Of a stretch of DNA of 64,000 bases, positions 33,671-44,109 are shown piece after piece. The notes under the pieces were generated by a model. It was not told the DNA's origin, searched no databases, and saw only the letters and a list, made by a program, of their open reading frames with translations. The translations under genes were made by a program, and so were the position numbers. The number at the start of each line of letters is the position of its first letter. The first letter of the stretch is position 1. Source of the stretch: Ophiura sarsii (taxonomy: Eukaryota; Echinodermata; Ophiuroidea; Amphilepidida; Ophiuridae); contig CM069447.1 in NCBI GenBank assembly GCA_035610835.1, positions 41,033,437 to 41,097,436 on the forward strand, in the 5' to 3' direction.

Positions 33671-34081
33671 AGGAGGTGTCCCGCAAGCATAAAAGTGTGC
33701 ATTATATGTTAGAAAAATAACTATCGAGCCCAACTTTTGGAATTATATAGACCAACACATCACACTTATGACAAAAACAAATAAAAACCGCAATCTCTCA
33801 ACATGCACTTTTTAAAATTTGCGGCGATTGAAAGTCCCAGTGTCGATGATGTCATAGTTATACAATGCACATGCGCAAATTTTAGCACCGATACCCATGA
33901 CGTCATCGACACCGGGACTTTTGATCACCGCGAATTTTAAAAATTTCATGTTGAGTGATGGCAGTTTTTATTCTTTTTTGTGACTAGTATGGTGTTTGGT
34001 TCTATATAATTAGGTAATTTCGGCTCGATAATTATTTTTCTAACAAATAATGCTCAATGTTGTGCTTGCGGGACACTTCCT
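33671..34081. mobile_element. TTAA MITE 4, upstream of GPCR copy 1
   Basis: 411 bp with TTAA at 33667-33670 and 34082-34085. Ends are AGGAGGTGTCCCGCAAGCA and TGCTTGCGGGACACTTCCT. The interior is also largely self-complementary (GTCCCAGTGTCGATGATGTC against GACGTCATCGACACCGGGAC). An element of exactly the same length and orientation lies at 40564-40974. Non-autonomous piggyBac-type by its TTAA duplication. Confidence 0.85.
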
Positions 34082-34229
34082 TTAAAGCATTTAAGCAATA
34101 AGAGAGAGCCATGCAAACAATGCAATACTTTAAGGTTGTATAAAGTTTGCTACGGATTTTGCGATTGCGAGAATATTAGTGTAGTTCCCGCCCAATTTAT
34201 CCTCTGGCTCTGTCAATTTTTCTTGGGTG

Positions 34230-34813
34230 ATAATTATATCACTGGTTAGTTTTCTCACAATTACGTGTCGATGTCTATTTTCTTTCTCTCCGCAGATTGG
34301 ATATACTAAAGTGACAGATAAATAGATAGATACCAAAAGGCAAGACGGATTTATGCGGTTTCTATTTTTTCTGATCCATGACGGGATTGACGGCACGACG
34401 TTTGCAACATTCATCAGTATATGCCACGCCCGCAACGGACTAAAGTGTTTTCGAATTCTGTAATAATACTAAACACAGATCATTGTAAACACTTGACTTT
34501 CCTTCATAGCTGACAGTCATTTCAACTGGAGGGAGTTGCCCGAAGTTGCCATTTCCACATCAAGCGATCATCGTCACACGAAATGCCAATTCCCAGGTGT
34601 CATATTTCCGGATATGACATCGCTGTACGTGATATGACTTATAGACTATCCATGCACTAATTTAGAGTAAAATTTGAATATTTTTAACGTTACAAATTGC
34701 AAGGTTGTACCTAATCAGTTTTTATTTAATTCAGAGAAATGTGAGGTTATTATAGGGTCTTAATAGGTAATGCTGATATTTTAGTTTCCGAATAAGAGAA
34801 AGTCATCAGTATA
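34230..34813 (+). promoter_or_regulatory. Duplicated 5' flank of GPCR copy 1
   Basis: Aligns along its length with 59822-60392 upstream of copy 2, so it was duplicated with the gene. It contains TCTATTTTCTTTCTCTCCGCAG (AG at 34294-34295), a pyrimidine tract and AG that fit a 3' splice site; copy 2 keeps the tract with TGTAG. A second conserved CAG lies just before TATAATGGCTGG. The true first exon and promoter cannot be placed from sequence. Several ATGs lie between the acceptor-like site and the GPCR start. Confidence 0.5.
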
Positions 34814-37800
34814 ATGGCTGGGGAAATTACTCACACGTTTGTGTTTATTGTGATCAGTCTGTACATCATGACGAACTGTTACGTAGATGCAATCAATAGT
34901 CTCGATGATATATGCCGTACAGATATGGTCAATATTACCGGTAAAACAACCATATTGACTAACAACTTACAGCACCCCAGTAATTCAACCGATTGTGGTG
35001 AAGATCTGTATTTGATAGAGGCTGGTCTTGGTCTCACATCAATAGTGATATTGAATGCAAGTAAAAGTAGTCCATTCTCCTATCTATATATTGAACAAGT
35101 CGATCACAAATTTGACAACCTATTTTTAAAAACCTACATGTCAATCGATCTCAATCTAACAGCGGTTGTACCGTGCGTTGCAACTGTCGAGTCCAAAGCT
35201 TATACGCTGCATGTCAAGAATATGTACGTGACCCTTGAACTGACGGGATATGATGACGTTTTCGTCAATCGAAGTTACCAGACTTATGTTAACCGATCAT
35301 CGTCAAACGAAATGCTATTTCCCATATGTCATATATCCAAATATGAAATGGTCATAGATGGTCGTTATAACATAGAATACAACGAATACGAATACATTTT
35401 CATTTGTCCGGGTGATTGTAACTGCACCCTTGGTTATCGGAAAATCACGACAAAGTGCCTTGATACTGATATTGAGTACACGGTACTTGTAGTCTATGAT
35501 GAAAATATGGAACACATATCATTTGCATCTAACAATTTGACTGATACTACCTCCGATACTTTCAATGGATTTGCTAAATGGCAAACATTGGTTTTGAATG
35601 CGAATCGTTTATCTGTATTGCCAAGGGGGGTGTTTCGTGAGCTAACGCAGTTGCTGTATCTATATCTACAAGACAATCGCTTATCTGATTTACCGCTTGG
35701 TATTTTCAATGGGTTATCGCGCCTAATAGTCTTGGACCTGAGTGATAATTATCTCCAGACATTAACAGATGGAGTATTTCATGGATTATCTCATCTTCAT
35801 TTCATAGCTTTTCACGGTAATGATCTTAAATCGTTACCAGTTGGGATATTTCGGGGTCTTGAAAGGCTAGCAGTGTTACACCTCTCGCTCAACCGATTGG
35901 TTGGTATTCCCGCTGGAGCTTTCAATGGTCTATCGCGTATTGGCATTCTTAACCTACAACATAACGTCCTTTCTTCATTACCCACTAGGGTATTTCGTGG
36001 ACTTGGCCGATTACTAGAGCTCTACCTTCAATATAATCACATATCTGATCTACCAGATGGCATATTCAGAGGCTTACATCGTCTTGAAATCATACTCCTT
36101 ACATGTAATCAGCTGATGTCCCTTACAGCAGAAGTGTTTCATGGTCTCGGTAAACTGACGGAACTAGACCTGTCAAATAACATTCTTACGAATCTTTCAG
36201 ATTTGCTTTTTGATGATCTTTTACAATTAGTGAATCTTTTCCTTTACGACAACCATTTAGTCGAATTACCTATCAATGTATTCGACGGCTTACGCAGTGT
36301 TCAGCTTCTGAGCCTTTATAGCAATAAGCTTATTTCATTACCGGCTGGAGTATTTCGTGGTCTGATCAGGTTGAGGGAGCTCTACCTTTATAGTAACAAA
36401 CTATATGAGTTACCGGCTGACTTATTCATTGACTTGTCTCGCCTTGCGATCTTAGACCTGGCTTATAACCGGCTTAGTTCATTGCCAAAATCCATATTTG
36501 GTGTTGTTACACAGCTCGTAGAAATTTACGTTGAATATAACAGGCTACATACGTTACCCGTGAACATTTTCAATGGAACCTCTCGCGTAAAGATCGCAAA
36601 CCTGGCTAGTAATAAGCTTGATGTATTACCAATAGGTATATTTTATCATATGACCAAGGTCTCAGAGCTATTCCTTCAAAATAACGAGCTAACTGATTTA
36701 CCCGTAGGCCTTTTTGACAACCTATCCGTTGTAGCGATTCTTGACTTGGGCAATAATCTGCTCACCACACTTCCAGATGGAGCATTTGAAGGTCTTTTTC
36801 AGCTAAGGAAGCTCATCCTAGTCGATAACGAACTCATTGAGTTACCAACTGGTATATTCGATGACTTACATCATGTTGAGGTCTTAGATGCTGCCGGTAA
36901 TTATCTGAATTTGTTACATGTTGGTATATTCCGTGATCTGCAACAGCTGGAGGAGTTGCATGTTCAAAGCAACGAGCTCACTTTTCTGGGAACGGGAATA
37001 TTTACCGGTCTGACGCAATTAACAATCCTCGACATCCACCGGAATAACATTAAGTTTCTGCCTGAAGGGATCTTTGATGGTCTCTTTCATTTGAAGATTT
37101 TATACCTTGGTTTTAATCCTTTAACATCTTTATCAGAAGGATTGTTCAACGGTCTAGTTAACTTGGTGGAATTAGATTTATTCGGTAGTTCAGCATTTAC
37201 AGTGATTCCTGCGCATGTCTTCAAGGATTTCGTTAATTTGAAAACAATGAACTTCATGCAAGCCACTGTAAGCGAAATACATGTTGATGCGTTCACACAT
37301 CTGCATAATTTGTGTTACTTAGACCTCAGTTATAACGCCTTAACCTCAATTACCGAAGGGACTTTTGATGGTCTAGTAAAACTCTTGCGCTTAGACTGTG
37401 CCAACAATATGCTGGCAACGTTGCCCTTAAATGTCTTCAGAGACTTGGTAACCTTGATGGAGCTACTAGTTCCATATAATCAATTATCTATAATACCTGT
37501 TGGCCTATTCGACGTCCCGATTGAGTTGACGTATATTTCTTTCGCGTATAATAACCTGACTATATTGTATGCGAAAACATTTGACCGATTGACTCGTTTA
37601 AAACGTCTGGATCTATCCAACAATATTATATCAGCTATACCTATAACATTATTTGACGATCTGATCCAGTTGACTGATCTAGGACTATGTTGTAATTCAA
37701 TGACGTCACTCGCAGTGGAAACATTCAATTGGCTGACAAGGTTAACTGACCTAAAACTTACAAACAATCGACTGACGTCATTGCTTGCAGAGACGTTTAA

Positions 37801-40306
37801 CGGGCTCACGCAGTTAAGAAGTCTGTATCTCAGCTACAACCTGCTGACGTCAATAATTCCCAGTGTATTCAACCATCTGTTTCGCTTACAAGTCCTAACG
37901 TTAGGGAATAACCTCCTAACTTCGCTGGTTCTCAACGTGTTTCGGGATATGCCTTTATTAAATTATTTGGAGATAGCAAACAACAGCTTAACCTCATTTC
38001 ACGTTCGAGCATTTGATGTTTCGGTTGCCTTACACTATCTTGAGCTCAACGATAACCGTCTGACGTCACTTCCTGTTCTTAATGACACAGTAACACGCGA
38101 GCTAAGGTACCTACACCTCGATAACAATGTGCTAACTTCCATACCAGCCAATGCGTTCGAAAGCATGCCTAATTTACAGTACCTGAGACTTAATAACAAT
38201 CGACTCAATATGACTCTGTATAAGAACATATTCAACTGGGTTCGCAATCTTTTAAGCTTGCATCTTCATAACAATCATCTATTGACTGTATTGAAAGATT
38301 CTTTCTCATCTCTTTTTAAGTTAAACCATTTAAATTTAGGTAATATTTCACTATATGTGTTACCAAATCATGCGTTTAATTCATTAGGGAAATTACGGGT
38401 TCTTTCTCTAAATGATAATTACATTTCTGAAATTCCCAGTGGTCTATTTAGCAATACGACTTCACTAACCATGTTGTATTTGAGTAACAACTATTTAACG
38501 AACTTACCGCCCAGTATCTTACAGTCTTCATCCGAATTGGTTATTTTAGATATGTCCGGTAACAGCTTACAATCATTGCCTTCATTTCATGAACTTGTTC
38601 ACCTAGAAAAACTTATTCTGAACAATAACCTGTTGACATATTTAGAGCCTGACTTGCTTGAGAAATTAACAAATCTGCTCGTTCTTTACATGTATAACAA
38701 TAATATAACTCACATTCCATATTCAACCTTCAATAACCTACATGATTTAAAACACATTGACTTGAGAAGCAATTTTATACTTGATATAAATCCTGGTATA
38801 TTCTGCAACCAAACCAATTTAAAACGACTAACTTTAGCAGATAACAGACTGACGACCGTTGTTAAAGACGCATTTTCTGGTTTGATGACACTTCAAAATC
38901 TTGAGGTACAACATAACAGGATACGTTTTTTACAGACAGGTGTGTTTGATGATTTAGTAAGTCTTCAAACGATAAATTTATCCTGTAATTTCTTACAGCA
39001 ATTTGAAGGTACCATCTTTAACAACATATCTGCGAAATCCATTGATTTGCGATCAAACCCCTTATTCCGTGTCTCAGACTCCGCTTTTATAGGATTAAGC
39101 AAGGACACATTGTTGTTTGTAGATCAAGGCGCTACTTGTTGTTTTGTTAAATCAGGAAAGTCTAGAGCAAAATGTATTTCTTCTAATCCAAAGCCAGTTT
39201 ATCTTACGTGCAAACGAATGCTTTCAGATTTGATGCCGCGAATATCTATGTGGGTTCTTGGTCTTTTTGCATTCTCTTGTAATCTGTTTGTTGTCATCCT
39301 TCGATGGACTGATAATAAATCAAATAAGATCCAAAGGGTTTTGATATTAAATCTATCTATTTCAGATCTTTTAATGGGTGTCAGTATGCTTATACTGGCC
39401 TCAGCTGATCTTTATTATGCGGAACATTTCCCGTCATATTCTTCACATTGGAGAAACGGGATCATCTGCAAGATAGCTGGCATACTGTCTATCATGTCTA
39501 GCGAAGTATCTGTATTTGTGGTGACAATGATCAGCATTGATCGGTTTCAAGGACTGAAATATCCGTTTAGTATTTACCGTATCAGGTCAAGTACTGCTAA
39601 GATGTCTTTGTTAGTGATCTGGATTATTGGTACTGTCCTGAGTGTAATCCCTGTTGTACTTTCTGGAACATATCCCGATATTTTCGAAGTTTCTGAAGTT
39701 TGTGTAGGTATTCCGATAGTACGAAGACCTGTGGATGGGCTGGAAACAGAAATCAATGAATTAGAAACGATCAGTTATCGTTTAGTTTCTCAATACGCCT
39801 TACACAGTTACAGCTCAACCAGTTCGAAGTGGTTTCGCATGTTTCAGATTCAAGGTACAACGATATCGACACCTTATATGTACGGTCTCAGTATCGTCAT
39901 CGGTTACAAAATTGCCACCTATTTTTCAATAATTGTTTTCATCGGCGTCAATTTGATTTGTTTCATGCTGATCGCTGCGTTGTATGTTCTAATGTTCATC
40001 ACTGCGCGGCCAACCTCTAAACAAGCCGGAAGTAGCCAGTCTGAAAAAGATGAAATACGAATGGGAATACAAATGTCAGTCATTGTGTTTACAGACTTTT
40101 TCACCTGGGTGCCACTTTTGATAGTGTGCATACTAGTGCAAAGTAAACTCATTACCGTTAGCCCCGTGGTGTATGCATGGACTGTCGCTTTTGTTTTGCC
40201 GATTAATTCGGCTATAAACCCATTTCTTTACACACTAATAAGTCGCATACAAGATCGGAAAAAAACATTTCCCCAACCCACCAATTGGCTCAGTTATTCC
40301 CAGTGA
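34814..40306 (+). CDS. Giant LRR-rich GPCR, GRL101/LGR-like (copy 1)
   Basis: Predicted plasma-membrane receptor of 1830 residues in one exon. Residues 1-26 form a signal peptide (MAGEITHTFVFIVISLYIMT). Residues 27-197 are an unrecognised N-terminal domain with scattered cysteines and many N-glycosylation sequons. CPGDCNC (198-204) is an LRRNT cap. About 50 LRRs of 24 residues (xLxLxxNxLxxLPxxxFxxL) run from about 225 to 1435. A hinge with C1442-C1443, like the LGR CC motif, precedes the 7TM module (about 1477-1815), with C1552 and C1630 as the likely TM3-ECL2 disulphide. DRF (1576-1578) replaces DRY, and NPFLY (1802-1806) ends TM7. The second extracellular loop is long and the C-tail short. 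SSEVSVFV and VCVGIPIVRRP resemble GRL101-like and relaxin-type receptors, but no LDLa module was seen. Those receptors usually have about 10-20 LRRs. Ligand unknown. The start ATG is conserved in copy 2. Confidence 0.93.
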   Translation: MAGEITHTFVFIVISLYIMTNCYVDAINSLDDICRTDMVNITGKTTILTNNLQHPSNSTDCGEDLYLIEAGLGLTSIVILNASKSSPFSYLYIEQVDHKFDNLFLKTYMSIDLNLTAVVPCVATVESKAYTLHVKNMYVTLELTGYDDVFVNRSYQTYVNRSSSNEMLFPICHISKYEMVIDGRYNIEYNEYEYIFICPGDCNCTLGYRKITTKCLDTDIEYTVLVVYDENMEHISFASNNLTDTTSDTFNGFAKWQTLVLNANRLSVLPRGVFRELTQLLYLYLQDNRLSDLPLGIFNGLSRLIVLDLSDNYLQTLTDGVFHGLSHLHFIAFHGNDLKSLPVGIFRGLERLAVLHLSLNRLVGIPAGAFNGLSRIGILNLQHNVLSSLPTRVFRGLGRLLELYLQYNHISDLPDGIFRGLHRLEIILLTCNQLMSLTAEVFHGLGKLTELDLSNNILTNLSDLLFDDLLQLVNLFLYDNHLVELPINVFDGLRSVQLLSLYSNKLISLPAGVFRGLIRLRELYLYSNKLYELPADLFIDLSRLAILDLAYNRLSSLPKSIFGVVTQLVEIYVEYNRLHTLPVNIFNGTSRVKIANLASNKLDVLPIGIFYHMTKVSELFLQNNELTDLPVGLFDNLSVVAILDLGNNLLTTLPDGAFEGLFQLRKLILVDNELIELPTGIFDDLHHVEVLDAAGNYLNLLHVGIFRDLQQLEELHVQSNELTFLGTGIFTGLTQLTILDIHRNNIKFLPEGIFDGLFHLKILYLGFNPLTSLSEGLFNGLVNLVELDLFGSSAFTVIPAHVFKDFVNLKTMNFMQATVSEIHVDAFTHLHNLCYLDLSYNALTSITEGTFDGLVKLLRLDCANNMLATLPLNVFRDLVTLMELLVPYNQLSIIPVGLFDVPIELTYISFAYNNLTILYAKTFDRLTRLKRLDLSNNIISAIPITLFDDLIQLTDLGLCCNSMTSLAVETFNWLTRLTDLKLTNNRLTSLLAETFNGLTQLRSLYLSYNLLTSIIPSVFNHLFRLQVLTLGNNLLTSLVLNVFRDMPLLNYLEIANNSLTSFHVRAFDVSVALHYLELNDNRLTSLPVLNDTVTRELRYLHLDNNVLTSIPANAFESMPNLQYLRLNNNRLNMTLYKNIFNWVRNLLSLHLHNNHLLTVLKDSFSSLFKLNHLNLGNISLYVLPNHAFNSLGKLRVLSLNDNYISEIPSGLFSNTTSLTMLYLSNNYLTNLPPSILQSSSELVILDMSGNSLQSLPSFHELVHLEKLILNNNLLTYLEPDLLEKLTNLLVLYMYNNNITHIPYSTFNNLHDLKHIDLRSNFILDINPGIFCNQTNLKRLTLADNRLTTVVKDAFSGLMTLQNLEVQHNRIRFLQTGVFDDLVSLQTINLSCNFLQQFEGTIFNNISAKSIDLRSNPLFRVSDSAFIGLSKDTLLFVDQGATCCFVKSGKSRAKCISSNPKPVYLTCKRMLSDLMPRISMWVLGLFAFSCNLFVVILRWTDNKSNKIQRVLILNLSISDLLMGVSMLILASADLYYAEHFPSYSSHWRNGIICKIAGILSIMSSEVSVFVVTMISIDRFQGLKYPFSIYRIRSSTAKMSLLVIWIIGTVLSVIPVVLSGTYPDIFEVSEVCVGIPIVRRPVDGLETEINELETISYRLVSQYALHSYSSTSSKWFRMFQIQGTTISTPYMYGLSIVIGYKIATYFSIIVFIGVNLICFMLIAALYVLMFITARPTSKQAGSSQSEKDEIRMGIQMSVIVFTDFFTWVPLLIVCILVQSKLITVSPVVYAWTVAFVLPINSAINPFLYTLISRIQDRKKTFPQPTNWLSYSQ

Positions 40307-40412
40307 TTGTTTTATCTCCCCAATCTATTCTATAATAATGTCACGATTGGTTATGTGACTGGTATAACATCAGTGCAACGTGTACAGTGCCACAGACCAT
40401 ACATGTCCAAAA

Positions 40413-40418
40413 ATTAAA
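40413..40418 (+). promoter_or_regulatory. Candidate polyadenylation signal
   Basis: ATTAAA lies 107 bases after the stop of GPCR copy 1. It is the common variant of AATAAA, but such hexamers are frequent in AT-rich DNA, so this is only the nearest candidate. Confidence 0.3.
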
Positions 40419-40563
40419 CTACATGTATTAATATAATGACTCCTGAGTGTTCTACAACCATGACAATTGCAATGCAGAATATTATTATCATACATATTCA
40501 AAGCAGTTTAAGGTACGCTTTGTTGTCCTTGTATGCTTATTACCATAGTCACAATTTTGTTAA

Positions 40564-40974
40564 AGGAGGTGTCTCGCAAGCATAAAAGTGTGCATTGTAT
40601 GTTAGAAAAATATCTATCGAGCCCAACTTTTGTAATTACATAGAACAAAACACCACACTTATGACAAAAACAAATAAAAACCGCAATCTCTCAACATGCA
40701 CTTTTTAAAATTCGCGGCGATCGAAAGTCCCAGTGTCGATGATGTCATAGTTATACAATGCACATGCGCAAATTTTAGCACCGATACCCATGACGTCATC
40801 GACACCGGGACTTTCGATCGCCGCGAATTTTAAAAATTGCATGTTGAGTGATGGCAGTTCTTATTCATTTTTGTGACTAGTATGGTGTTTTGTTCTATAT
40901 AATTACGTAATTTCGGCTCGATAATTATTTTTCTAACAAATAATGCTCAATGTTGTGCTTGCGGGACACTTCCT
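40564..40974. mobile_element. TTAA MITE 5, downstream of GPCR copy 1
   Basis: 411 bp with TTAA at 40560-40563 and 40975-40978. Same orientation and very similar sequence to the unit at 33671-34081 (about a handful of substitutions per 100 bases by eye). The pair brackets GPCR copy 1 at 6.9 kb spacing. No such element lies at the matching position upstream of GPCR copy 2. Confidence 0.85.
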
Positions 40975-40979
40975 TTAAC

Positions 40980-43255
40980 CTGACTTCAGAATGGGCAATG
41001 CTTGAAGTACCGCTGTGTTAGCCCATAAGTACATAGTCCTTCATAATTCTACTATTTACACCCCATGTCAGCACACGGTCCTCTTAGTACTATGATACAC
41101 CATTATGCTGAACCACCCATGACTGCACATAGCCAACTGGCATGTCGGTCTGTTGTAGCGCGAATTTCAAAACAGTGGTCTCTTAGCGTTGACGCGGCCT
41201 TGGAAGCAGCTTCCATTGTGTGCATTCATGGCTGGTTAATAAATATCGATAGACTTTGCCAAGTCAGTGCACAGATATCTAAAATACATTTTAATTGTAA
41301 GAAAATGTTGCGTAATTAGCTGTGGAATTAATATAACAGTACATTTTTAAAAAAATCAAGAAATGTGAAAGGCCCCATTTTTAAGACATGATGTCAGCTT
41401 TTATTGGACAACTTACACAACTTTGGAAAAGTGAAAAGTGGATTTATCAGCTAATTAATCAATTAATTATGCGCATAACAATAAAATCCAAATCCAAATT
41501 GGAACTTTTGAACAGTTGAAGTTTAAAAAGTTTAACGTTGCAAGAATGATATGGTTGTTAATAGATTTGTGTAAAAAAATGTAGTCAATAGGTTTTCCGT
41601 TTGCCTTTGGTGTATATGATTGCAAAAGTCTCTCATTCAAATTTTAAAATTTGAGCACATTTGTAATTGGAATGTAATGCATCCTTTCTTGTTTACATGG
41701 GAGTATCATGATCAATTTAACTTCTTATGCTATGAAATGTCTACGATGTTCTAAATTGAAATAAAAAGACGAAATAATTCCATGGTTTGTTGGCGGGATA
41801 TTCAAATTTGAAATACAATGTGTGCAGTGTGATGTCAATTGGAAATCACTATGTTTCGTTGACAAACACGTACATTTGGTTGTGCAGTAAAAAGGTTCAC
41901 CAAAGACGGAAAATGCGATTGATTTCTTTTTTTTCACACAAAGTGAAATACGTATCTTTTTTGCAACATTTAAAATGTTTTAAACTTCAACTTGGTTTTG
42001 AAAACAAGATGGCTTCTTTTCATAATGCACGTTTTTTTACTCACCCTGTATAGAAATCAGAAAGTCAACGTGTTTTTATTTACTAGAGACCGGATTTTGC
42101 ACGACATATTTCAAGTATTCCTGTTTTGTCCTGATCAAAATTGTATTCCCCTGTCCCGCTGGCCAAAGCTCACTGGGTTTCACTGCTTTACACGATGTCT
42201 GCTACTACGTGGATCTCCAGGTATGAGCAATAAGCCACCATATTCTCAAGACAAGGTGAGGGGGGGGGGGGGCAAACATTTAACTAGAACAGCCCAATAA
42301 TGCGCTCTAAGTTATACGTTGCACAAAAATTAAAGTATAACAAATGTATGCACAAATTAAATAATGTAAAAAGTGTAAACATGATATGTAGTTTTTATGT
42401 AGATATGCACCTGATATGGTTGTAAGTAATAACAAGAATATTGATCATAATGTAAATCGCATCGTGAACGGATATTTTACACTTTAAACAAGTCTGCTTA
42501 ATTGATGATATTTATCACCTAATTCAGTATATTCTTATCAACATCAGCTGATGAGCTATTCCATACACCACCTATGGAAGACATGACCTTAATACCTTCC
42601 ACGCGGAGGGCGTCTGCAGACGACATTCCAAAAGTTCACTAAATGTTTCAAAAATGTCAAAAGTATTGAATTTCATTACCATATTTAGAATCATCATGAG
42701 AAATGCATTGAGATAAGTACAAACATGCCTAGTATCATGGGTTCAGTAATCCTTGAGATAGATCTTGAAAGTTGTGAAAGGTTTCTGAAAAATCTCTTTT
42801 GTGTATGGTAAAAATAATAGCCGCGTGGAAAGTGTTAATCGTCCACACGTACAGACGTACGTGGGAGTGAAGATTTCCAATAGAGTGCCCAATGCGGAAG
42901 ATTAATGTAATGTCTTCTACAGGGGGTATATAGATTTCAAATGGAATAGTCCATTTGACATCCATCTTCTAAATACATGGTACATGTAGAGACATGCACC
43001 AACTTCTTTCGTAATATTTGAATATGTTTTATTCACAAAATAAAGATTCTGTAATATATAGAAACAGAACAGAAAAACAAAACAATAACCGGAAACAACA
43101 GAAGATGAATTTAAATCATCTCAAATTGTATTACTTGTTCATGTAGCAGAATTTTCTTAAAGACTATATAAATTGGCAATGTTTTAAGCCTGTCGTTAAG
43201 ATGTCAATGTCAATAGGAACCAGCGCACAAGTTGGTTATGCTCAAGACATTCCTT
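40980..43255. other. No supported gene
   Basis: Short ORFs only (for example 41065-41319), with no domain, splice context or repeat support. A G run is present at 42259-42272. Confidence 0.4.
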
Positions 43256-43264
43256 TTGCGTTAA

Positions 43265-43500
43265 CGTAGGGCTAGATTTACCATTGGGCCAGATGGTCTC
43301 GGGCCCAGGTCCAAAATAATGTTAGAAGCTCGTTCAAAGCAAAACTGTACCTCAATATGGCCATATTAGTGTACCGTAATTGGCAATTTTCGGGGCACCC
43401 CTACTTCCAAATCCTGAGTTAACCACTGGTGTCCCCTGAGAGCACATGGTTTCCTCACGATGAGTTGGGGCCTCCAAATTTCGGCCTGGACCAGGCCCCC
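43265..43500. repeat. Dispersed repeat R5-like, decayed
   Basis: AATGTTAGAAGCTCGTTCAA, AAAACTGTACCTCAATATGG and AATTTTCGGGGC parallel the middle of the 29160-29440 and 31555-31760 copies. Identity is weak. Confidence 0.35.
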
Positions 43501-43599
43501 AAAAAGGTACATCCGGCCCTGCATTACGGCATCTATTAAGGCCTGAAGGTTGTCAAAGTGAAACACTGTGATCACGAATGGGTATATTATGTTCCCAGT

Positions 43600-43836
43600 C
43601 CCTTAACACTTTTGGACCGGTGATTTGACATTTCGCCGGTAATAAATCATCAAAGGATGTGTCTTTTCCCCACAATGTGGTCCAATTAAAAGATTACAAA
43701 GGACATAATTATGCCCCAAGGGCATAAACTAACCTTCATAACCCTGAAAATGGACCACATAGTCAGCGGTTGACAAAATCGTAGATGATTTATTACCGGC
43801 GAAATGTCAAAATCACCGGTCCAAAAGTGTTAAGGG
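43600..43836. mobile_element. 237-bp MITE with 50-bp inverted ends
   Basis: CCCTTAACACTTTTGGACCG at the left is mirrored by CGGTCCAAAAGTGTTAAGGG at the right. Complementarity continues through ATTTGACATTTCGCCGGTAA and TAAATCATC. No coding sequence and no confident target duplication. Confidence 0.85.
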
Positions 43837-43847
43837 ATGGAAACATG

Positions 43848-44105
43848 GTAGATTGCTGTCTACTGAAATTGGAAACAGTCAATACCGATAGCCGACTATT
43901 GTAAACGAAGAAAGTAGGAGTATGGTAAATTGCTGTATACTGAATACAGAAACAGTCCATATCCATTAGCCGACTACGGTAAACAAAGAAAGCATTGGTA
44001 AGGTAGATTGCTGTCTACTGAAGATAGAAACAGTCCACACTCTTTAGCCGACTACTGTAAATAAATAAAGCATGGGTATGGTGGATTGCTGTCCACGGTT
44101 ACAGT
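43848..44105. repeat. Tandem repeat, unit about 72-78 bp
   Basis: Three and a half units containing GGTAGATTGCTGTCTACTGA, GAAACAGTCCA, TAGCCGACTA and GTAAACAAAGAAAG. It begins directly after the MITE. Confidence 0.8.
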
Positions 44106-44109
44106 GTGT

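Noticed and set aside
34130..34435. Minus-strand ORF upstream of GPCR copy 1, with a partial counterpart at 59934-60224
   Set aside because: The conserved DNA is the duplicated 5' flank. The two minus ORFs use different frames over much of their length and have no domain.
41065..41319. 84-codon plus-strand ORF downstream of GPCR copy 1
   Set aside because: No recognisable motif and no counterpart near copy 2.
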